A DNA stretch of 64,000 nt, taken from NCBI GenBank assembly GCA_031415055.1, contig JANOQZ010000026.1:23833-87832 (forward strand), in the 5' to 3' direction. Of the stretch, positions 58,569 through 64,000 are shown piece after piece. The notes under the pieces are model-generated. The model did not search any database and was not told the origin of the DNA. It was given only the letters and a program-made list of their open reading frames with translations. The DNA comes from JANMOK01 sp031415055 (GTDB lineage Bacteria > Pseudomonadota > Alphaproteobacteria > Rhodobacterales > Rhodobacteraceae). How positions within the stretch are numbered: position 1 is the stretch's first letter; each line of letters opens with the position of its first letter. The position numbers were made by a program, and so were the translations under genes.

Positions 58569-59258
58569 ATGGACCGTTCCGACGTCAACCAAATCATCCG
58601 CGACAGCGACGCGTTCATTCGCAAACACGGCTTTGCCTTACCGCCCTTTGCCTATTGGACACCTGAGGAAATGAAGACGCGGGTCAAGTCAGATTCAGGC
58701 GTCATCCATGCCAACCGGATGGGCTGGGACATCACCGATTATGGGCAGGAAAAATTTGCCGACTTAGGTCTTTTCCTGTTCACCACGCGCAACGGTGAGG
58801 CGGCGAACCTGATCAAGGGCATGGGGATGCTCTATGCGGAAAAGATCATGATATCGCGCAAGAACCAAGTGGCCCCGCTGCACCGGCACGTGTTCAAGAC
58901 CGAGGATATTATCAATCGCGGCGGTGGTAAGCTGGTGATTGAGTTGTTCACCGCCTCGTCGGACGGGGGTATTGATCGTGACAGCGACGTGCAGGTTTCA
59001 ACGGATGGGCGTTTGCGGACATTGAAAGCGGGCACACACTTGGCGCTGAGCCCCGGCGAAAGCGTAACTTTGATGCCCGGCGACTGGCACGCGTTTTGGG
59101 GCGAAGGGGCCGACACGCTGATTGGCGAGGTTTCGACCGTGAATGATGATCTGACCGACAATATTTTCTTTGATCCGGTAGGGCGGTTTTCAAAGGTTAC
59201 CGAGAATGAAGCACCGCTGCATTTGCTTGTGGCCGATTATGACACTTGGCTGGCCTGA
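58569..59258 (+). CDS. D-lyxose/D-mannose isomerase
   Basis: A 229-residue cupin-type sugar isomerase of the D-lyxose ketol-isomerase family. The opening FIRKHGFALPPFAYWTPEEM, metal-binding PLHRHVFKTEDIINRGGGKL and MPGDWHAFWGEGADTLIGEV (His/Glu ligands) are diagnostic. Such enzymes convert D-lyxose to D-xylulose and D-mannose to D-fructose. Directly after the mannosidase, so turning released mannose into fructose is the likely role. Confidence 0.88.
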   Translation: MDRSDVNQIIRDSDAFIRKHGFALPPFAYWTPEEMKTRVKSDSGVIHANRMGWDITDYGQEKFADLGLFLFTTRNGEAANLIKGMGMLYAEKIMISRKNQVAPLHRHVFKTEDIINRGGGKLVIELFTASSDGGIDRDSDVQVSTDGRLRTLKAGTHLALSPGESVTLMPGDWHAFWGEGADTLIGEVSTVNDDLTDNIFFDPVGRFSKVTENEAPLHLLVADYDTWLA

Positions 59259-59276
59259 GGGGCCAAAAGGAGAGAC

Positions 59277-60032
59277 ATGACAAAATTTTCATACCAACTC
59301 TACAGCTCGCGCAATTTTCCGCCGCTGGTGGATACGTTGGCGATGGTGGCCAAAGCAGGCTATGCGCAGGTTGAGGGTTACGGCGCGCTTTACGCCAACC
59401 CGAAACTTGTGGGCGAATTGAAGGCGCATTTGGCGCAAACCGGGTTGCAGATGGCGTCGGGGCATTTTTCGCTCGATCAATTGTCCAACGATCCGGCGAC
59501 GGTTCTGGATATTGCCAAGACGTTTGCAATGACCTCGATCTACTGCCCGCATGTTGGATCGGATCAGCGGCCAAGCGATGCCAAAGGCTGGGTCGAGTTT
59601 GGCAAGAGCTTGCAGAAAGTCGGCCAGCCTTATCGTGACTCTGGGTATGATTTTGGCTGGCACAACCATGATTTCGAATTCGTGGCGCTGCCCGATGGGT
59701 CTTTCCCGCAAGAACGTATTTTCGAGGGCGGCCCTGACTTGAGTTGGGAAGGCGATATCGCTTGGGTGGTCAAAGGCGGCGGTGATCCAATTGCTTGGAT
59801 CAATAAATTCGCAGACCGCATCACGGCGGTGCATGTGAAAGACATAGCGCTTGTGGGCGAGAATGCTGATGAAGACGGTTGGGCCGATGTTGGGCACGGC
59901 ACGATGGATTGGAAAACCATTATGGCGGCGGCGCGTCATGCGGGTGTATCGCTGTTTGTGATGGAGCACGACAACCCAAGCGACCATCAAAGATTTGCGA
60001 CGCGTTCCATCGCCGCCGCTAACAAGTTCTGA
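59277..60032 (+). CDS. sugar phosphate isomerase/epimerase (TIM barrel)
   Basis: A 251-residue xylose-isomerase-like TIM-barrel protein. KFSYQLYSSRNFPPLVDTLA at the start, GWHNHDFEF in the middle, and HVKDIALVGE plus MEHDNP near the end provide metal ligands. Preceded by AAGGAG. Part of the mannoside operon. The precise reaction (isomerase, epimerase or dehydratase) cannot be read out. Confidence 0.8.
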   Translation: MTKFSYQLYSSRNFPPLVDTLAMVAKAGYAQVEGYGALYANPKLVGELKAHLAQTGLQMASGHFSLDQLSNDPATVLDIAKTFAMTSIYCPHVGSDQRPSDAKGWVEFGKSLQKVGQPYRDSGYDFGWHNHDFEFVALPDGSFPQERIFEGGPDLSWEGDIAWVVKGGGDPIAWINKFADRITAVHVKDIALVGENADEDGWADVGHGTMDWKTIMAAARHAGVSLFVMEHDNPSDHQRFATRSIAAANKF

Positions 60033-60042
60033 GGGAAAAATC

Positions 60043-61179
60043 ATGGCAAAGACACTCGGCGTCGGCATCATAGGATGCGGCAATATTTCGACCTCATATC
60101 TCAAACTCGCGCCGCTGTTCCGTGGCTTGGAAGTGCGGGCGGTGGCGGACATCAATCTTGATGCCGCAAAAGCGCGGGCGACGGAATACAACACCAGGGC
60201 GCAGAGCGTGGATGATATTCTTGCCAACAAGGACATCGACGTGATCGTCAACCTGACGATTCCGGATGCGCACTATCCGGTGTCCAAAAGCATCGTTGAG
60301 GCGGGCAAGCACGCCTATTCGGAAAAGCCCTTGGTTTTGACCCTGGAAGAAGGCAGCGCGCTGAAAGCAGCCGCCAACAAGAACGGCGTGCGGGTTGGAT
60401 GTGCGCCCGATACGTTCCTTGGCGGTTCGCATCAGCAGGCGCGCGCACTTCTGGACGAGGGACGGGTCGGTGACATCATCGCCGGTGCTGCCGCCGTGCA
60501 GAACCACGGGATGGAAGCCTGGCATCCCAACCCCGACTTCTTCTTTCTGCCCGGCGGTGGCCCGATGCTGGACCTCGGGCCCTATTACGTGGCGAACCTG
60601 ATCAACCTGCTGGGCCCGGTCAAGCGCGTCGCCGCGCTGACTTCGGCCCCGGAAAAGGAGCGCACCATCGGCAATGGCGCGCGGCTGGGCCAAAAGGTGC
60701 CGGTCAAGACGCCGACCAATATCCATGCCCTGCTGGAATTCGCCAACGGTGCAACGATTCAGCTGTCAACCAGCTGGGACGTCTGGCATCACAAGCGCAA
60801 CCACTTCGAACTCTACGGCACCGAAGGCACGCTTTACGTCCCCGACCCGAACTTTTTCGGCGGCGCAGTCGAAGTCGGCGGCAAGGATGGCAGCCTGACC
60901 AAGATCGAGCCGTGGGACCACCCGTTCGGCAAGAACAATCAAGAACATCCAAAGGCCGGAGCATTGGCCAACTACCGCACAGCCGGACTGGCCGACATGG
61001 CGGTGGCGATTTTGGAAGGGCGCGACAATCGTTGCTCGCTTGAGCGGACATTGCACGGCGTTGACGTGATGACTTCGATCCTCAAATCGGGCGAGACGGG
61101 CAAGTTTGTTGACTTGACGACGACCTGCACCCGACCGGCAGCTTTGGGCATTGCCGAGGCGAAAGCACTGTTGATCTAA
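60043..61179 (+). CDS. Gfo/Idh/MocA-family oxidoreductase
   Basis: A 378-residue protein. Rossmann fold VGIIGCGNISTSYLKLAPLF at residues 6-25. Conserved HAYSEKPLVL with catalytic-site Lys near 95. GGPMLDLGPYYVANLINLLG in the substrate domain. ATG 60043 has a GAGGG site. It follows the epimerase by 10 bases. Likely oxidises a sugar or a keto-sugar intermediate. Confidence 0.85.
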   Translation: MAKTLGVGIIGCGNISTSYLKLAPLFRGLEVRAVADINLDAAKARATEYNTRAQSVDDILANKDIDVIVNLTIPDAHYPVSKSIVEAGKHAYSEKPLVLTLEEGSALKAAANKNGVRVGCAPDTFLGGSHQQARALLDEGRVGDIIAGAAAVQNHGMEAWHPNPDFFFLPGGGPMLDLGPYYVANLINLLGPVKRVAALTSAPEKERTIGNGARLGQKVPVKTPTNIHALLEFANGATIQLSTSWDVWHHKRNHFELYGTEGTLYVPDPNFFGGAVEVGGKDGSLTKIEPWDHPFGKNNQEHPKAGALANYRTAGLADMAVAILEGRDNRCSLERTLHGVDVMTSILKSGETGKFVDLTTTCTRPAALGIAEAKALLI

Positions 61180-61186
61180 TAAAATT

Positions 61187-61220
61187 GCGGCTCGGGCGAA
61201 ACCCCGGGCCGCCCTTTTTT
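61187..61220 (+). terminator. stem-loop, terminator-like
   Basis: GCGGCTCGGG and CCCGGGCCGC form a near-perfect stem followed by CCTTTTTT. The next gene starts 12 bases after, so it may act as an intra-operon attenuator. Confidence 0.7.
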
Positions 61221-61231
61221 GGGAGGCTGCC

Positions 61232-62287
61232 TTGACCTATAGTCCCAGTGCCGACCGCTATTCGAATATGAAATACCGCCGCTGCGGCAAAAGTGGGCTG
61301 ATGTTGCCGGCAATCTCGCTGGGGCTATGGCATAATTTCGGCTGGGATACGCCCCACGAGGTGAAGCAAGCGATTGTACATACGGCTTTTGACCACGGCA
61401 TCACCCATTTCGATTTGGCCAACAATTATGGACCGCCGGCCGGTTCCGCCGAGAACGCTTTTGGCCAGATATTGCGTGAAGATTTCCGTGATATTCGTGA
61501 CGAAATCATCATTTCGTCCAAGGCCGGGTATTTCATGTGGGACGGGCCTTATGGCGAATGGGGCAGCCGGAAGAGTTTGATAGCGTCTTGTGACCGATCG
61601 TTGAAACGGATGGGGCTGGATTACGTCGATATTTTTTATTCGCACCGGTTTGATCCAAGCACGCCTTTGGAAGAAACCATGGGTGCATTGGACCATATTG
61701 TGCGGTCTGGCCGGGCGCTTTACGTGGGGATTTCGTCGTATAATTCGCAGCGAACCCGCGAGGCGGCGGCGATTCTGAAGGAATTAGGAACGCCCTGCAT
61801 CATCCATCAACCGAGTTATTCGATGATCAATCGTTGGGTCGAGGATGACGGGCTGAAGGACACGTTGAAGGAATTGGGGATTGGTTCGATTGCGTTTTCG
61901 CCCTTGGCGCAGGGTATGCTGACCGACAAGTATCTCAAGGGCCTGCCCCAAGGCAGCCGGGCGACGCAGGGCAAATCGCTGAATCCGGCGATGCTGGATG
62001 AAAAGGTGGTCAAGAACATTCAGGCCTTGAACAAGATTGCCAAGGGACGTGGGCAGACTCTGGCGCAGATGGCGCTGGCTTGGGTGCTGCGCGAAGGGGG
62101 AATTACCACGGCGCTGATCGGGGCCAGCAAGCCGCAACAGGTGATTGATTGTGTCGGTGCGGTCGATAATCTGGAGTTTAGCGCTTCCGAATTGGCGGAT
62201 ATTGACCGTTATGCTTCCGAGGCCGACATCAACCTTTGGGCGGCGTCAGCCGAACGCAAAGGGCCGGAGCGTAAGAAGAAGAAATAG
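61232..62287 (+). CDS. aldo/keto reductase, L-glyceraldehyde-3-phosphate reductase type
   Basis: A 351-residue TIM-barrel reductase. Catalytic tetrad region: FDLANNYGPPAGSAENAFGQ (Asp, Tyr), SSKAGYFMWDGPYG (Lys), and YSHRFDPSTPLEETMGAL (His). NADPH-binding end: TTALIGASKPQQVIDCVGAV. Matches YghZ/Gpr-like proteins. TTG 61232 has GGGAGG 6 bases upstream; ATG 61268 is the alternative. C-terminus is unusually lysine-rich (GPERKKKK). Confidence 0.85.
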   Translation: MTYSPSADRYSNMKYRRCGKSGLMLPAISLGLWHNFGWDTPHEVKQAIVHTAFDHGITHFDLANNYGPPAGSAENAFGQILREDFRDIRDEIIISSKAGYFMWDGPYGEWGSRKSLIASCDRSLKRMGLDYVDIFYSHRFDPSTPLEETMGALDHIVRSGRALYVGISSYNSQRTREAAAILKELGTPCIIHQPSYSMINRWVEDDGLKDTLKELGIGSIAFSPLAQGMLTDKYLKGLPQGSRATQGKSLNPAMLDEKVVKNIQALNKIAKGRGQTLAQMALAWVLREGGITTALIGASKPQQVIDCVGAVDNLEFSASELADIDRYASEADINLWAASAERKGPERKKKK

Positions 62288-62325
62288 GGCATTTGCCCAA
62301 CACGACAGAGCATTCGGAGGATTAA

Positions 62326-63384
62326 ATGGCGACCAATATCAAAGGACCGGCGATTTTTCTGGCACAGTTTGCCGGTGACAAAAAACCGTTCGATAACCTG
62401 AAAAACATCACCAAATGGGCGGCTGGATTGGGGTATAAAGGGGTGCAGATCCCGACCTTTGTCGGGTCGCTGTTTGATCTGGACAAGGCGGGAACGTCGA
62501 AAACCTATTGCGACGAGATCAAGGGGATTTGTGCGGATTCCGGCGTCGAGATCACCGAACTTTCCACCCATTTGCAGGGCCAGTTGGTGGCGGTGCATCC
62601 GGCGTATGACAGCCAGATGGATGCCTTTGCAGCACCCCATGTGCGCGGCAAGCCGAAAGAGCGGCAGAAATGGGCCGTCGATCAGATGCTGAAGGCGGCG
62701 AAGGCGAGCGAATATTTGGGGCTGAAAACCTCGGTTTCCTTCACCGGATCGCTGGCGTTTCCCTATTTGTATCCGTTCCCCCAACGTCCGGCTGGGTTGG
62801 TGGAAGAAGCGTTTGCCGAACTGGGCAAACGATGGAAGCCGATCTTGAACGCTTACGAGGACGCGGGATGCGATATTGGCTATGAGATTCACCCCGGCGA
62901 GGATGTGTTTGACGGGGCGACATTCGAGATGTTTTTGGCCGCGGTGAAAGGGCACAAGCGCTGCAAGATCAACTATGATCCTTCGCATTTCCTGCTGCAG
63001 CAGTTGGATTATCTTGCGTTCATCGACATCTACCACGAACGCATCTGCGCCTATCATGTGAAGGATGCCGAGTTTAATCCTGATGGGCGGCAGGGGGTCT
63101 ATTCGGGCTATCAAAGCTGGACCAACCGGGCGGGACGGTTTCGTAGCTTGGGTGATGGCCAGGTAGATTTCGCCGGGATTTTCTCGAAACTGGCACAGTA
63201 TAATTACGATTCATGGGCGGTTCTGGAATGGGAATGCTGCCTGAAGTCGCCAGATCAGGGAGCCGCTGAAGGGGCACCGTTCATCGAAAACCATATCATC
63301 CAGGTGACCGACAGGGCGTTTGACGATTTTGTCGGTGGCACGACCGACAAGGCGGCTTTGCGCAAGATGATGGGCATTCGGTAA
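62326..63384 (+). CDS. sugar phosphate isomerase/epimerase (TIM barrel), second
   Basis: A 352-residue xylose-isomerase-like protein, clearly longer than the one at 59277. KPFDNLKNITKWAAGLGYKG, EITELSTHLQGQLVAVHPAY, CDIGYEIHPGEDVFDGATFE and INYDPSHFLLQQLDYLAFID carry metal ligands; HVKDAEFNPDG is near the end. Members often act with Gfo/Idh/MocA dehydrogenases, and one follows directly. GGAGG before the ATG. Confidence 0.83.
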   Translation: MATNIKGPAIFLAQFAGDKKPFDNLKNITKWAAGLGYKGVQIPTFVGSLFDLDKAGTSKTYCDEIKGICADSGVEITELSTHLQGQLVAVHPAYDSQMDAFAAPHVRGKPKERQKWAVDQMLKAAKASEYLGLKTSVSFTGSLAFPYLYPFPQRPAGLVEEAFAELGKRWKPILNAYEDAGCDIGYEIHPGEDVFDGATFEMFLAAVKGHKRCKINYDPSHFLLQQLDYLAFIDIYHERICAYHVKDAEFNPDGRQGVYSGYQSWTNRAGRFRSLGDGQVDFAGIFSKLAQYNYDSWAVLEWECCLKSPDQGAAEGAPFIENHIIQVTDRAFDDFVGGTTDKAALRKMMGIR

Positions 63385-63398
63385 TAGGAGCAACAGAA

Positions 63399-64000
63399 AT
63401 GGTCAGCGGAAAATTCACCAAGAACAGCGGCGGCCCGATCCGGTTGGGTATGGTTGGCGGCGGGCAGGGAGCGTTTATCGGCGGCGTGCACCGGATCGCG
63501 GCGCGGATTGATGGCGAGTATCAATTGGTGGCGGGGGCGTTATCGTCTGATCCGGCGAGGGCTTTGGCTTCAGCGCGGGATTTGGGCATCGCGGATGATC
63601 GGTCTTATGCGTCGTATGCCGATATGGCCAAGGCCGAAGCGAAGCGGCCGGATGGTATTGAAGTTGTCGCAATCGTGACGCCCAACCACATGCATTTTGG
63701 CCCCGCCAAGGCGTTTCTGGAAGCGGGTATCCATGTGATCTGCGACAAGCCGCTGACCGCGACTTTGGAAGACGCTTTGAAGCTGGGCAAAATTGCCTCC
63801 AAGTCCAAGGCGTTGTTTGTTTTGACGCATAATTACACTGGCTATCCGATGATCCGCCAAGCGCAGGAGATGGTGCAAAAGGGTAAGCTGGGCGACATTC
63901 GGTTGGTGCAGGCCGAATATCCGCAAGATTGGTTGACCGAGAATATCGAGAAAACCGGGCAGAAACAGGCGGATTGGCGGACTGATCCGAAACGCACCGG
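63399..64000 (+). CDS. Gfo/Idh/MocA-family oxidoreductase (partial, runs off the window)
   Basis: About 200 codons are visible, beginning at ATG 63399 after an AGGAG site; no stop is reached. Rossmann fold RLGMVGGGQGAFIGGVHR near 17-34, EVVAIVTPNHMHFGPAKAFL near 89-108, and HVICDKPLTATLEDALKLGK with the conserved Lys. It is the fourth oxidoreductase or reductase of the mannoside cluster and differs clearly from the one at 60043. Confidence 0.85.
   Translation, partial: MVSGKFTKNSGGPIRLGMVGGGQGAFIGGVHRIAARIDGEYQLVAGALSSDPARALASARDLGIADDRSYASYADMAKAEAKRPDGIEVVAIVTPNHMHFGPAKAFLEAGIHVICDKPLTATLEDALKLGKIASKSKALFVLTHNYTGYPMIRQAQEMVQKGKLGDIRLVQAEYPQDWLTENIEKTGQKQADWRTDPKRT

Noticed and set aside
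1..64000. CRISPR array, prophage or insertion sequence
   Set aside because: I saw no regularly spaced repeats, no phage structural genes, and no transposase or terminal inverted repeats around any accessory gene.

Overview
The window looks like a chromosomal segment of an alphaproteobacterium of the order Rhodobacterales (Roseobacter group). The support is gene content and order: sarcosine oxidase soxA-soxG, a DksA with a degenerate zinc finger, dgt / argS / SPOR protein / scpA / scpB in a row, rlmB divergent from a tRNA-Tyr, class III alcohol dehydrogenase, and a gcvT-gcvH-gcvP operon. Genus and species cannot be read from the sequence alone.

Layout. 1-1.7 kb: end of the sarcosine oxidase operon, two intergenic palindromes, a 5'-truncated amino-acid ABC permease and a very small protein gene. 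1.7-19.6 kb: mostly housekeeping (RlmI-type methyltransferase, PIN and GYD proteins, M48 protease, a lipoprotein operon, DksA, FAD monooxygenase, exonuclease III, ErpA, Dgt, ArgS, SPOR, ScpA/B, RlmB, tRNA-Tyr, formaldehyde dehydrogenase). 20-22.5 kb: an accessory island with a secreted M23 peptidase-RTX fusion between two copies of an unrelated gene tail. 22.5-25.8 kb: an oxidoreductase and an MHS-family transporter. 25.8-44.3 kb: a reductive pyrimidine degradation locus. It holds PreT/PreA (dihydropyrimidine dehydrogenase), HydA (dihydropyrimidinase), HyuC (ureidopropionase type), a beta-alanine-type transaminase, an NMT1/ThiY-like ABC transporter and a RutR-like TetR regulator. It is interrupted by accessory genes: two toxin-antitoxin pairs, small unknown proteins, a DMT exporter, a DoxX protein and a trypsin-like protease. 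44.4-48.8 kb: glycine cleavage operon. 48.8-50.4 kb: inserted cupin and LysR genes. 50.4-64 kb: a LacI-controlled ABC importer with beta-mannosidase, D-lyxose/mannose isomerase and a run of sugar isomerase, dehydrogenase and aldo-keto reductase genes, running off the end.

Two signals stand out. First, accessory genes repeatedly sit between an intact core gene and a second, direct-orientation copy of that gene's 3' end. This is seen at scpB, gcvP and twice at hyuC-hydA, with a related case around the M23-RTX gene. At scpB and hyuC the downstream copy keeps the ATGA overlap with the next gene. At hydA there is a head-to-tail chimera (hydA start joined to hyuC end), as expected if a circularised donor fragment integrated by one crossover. 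This suggests a general cassette-capture route. Second, palindromes resembling the RutR operator TGACCA-N2-TGGTCA lie upstream of hyuC, between the transaminase and rutR genes, and in degenerate form upstream of preT. They predict one RutR-like regulon for the pyrimidine genes.
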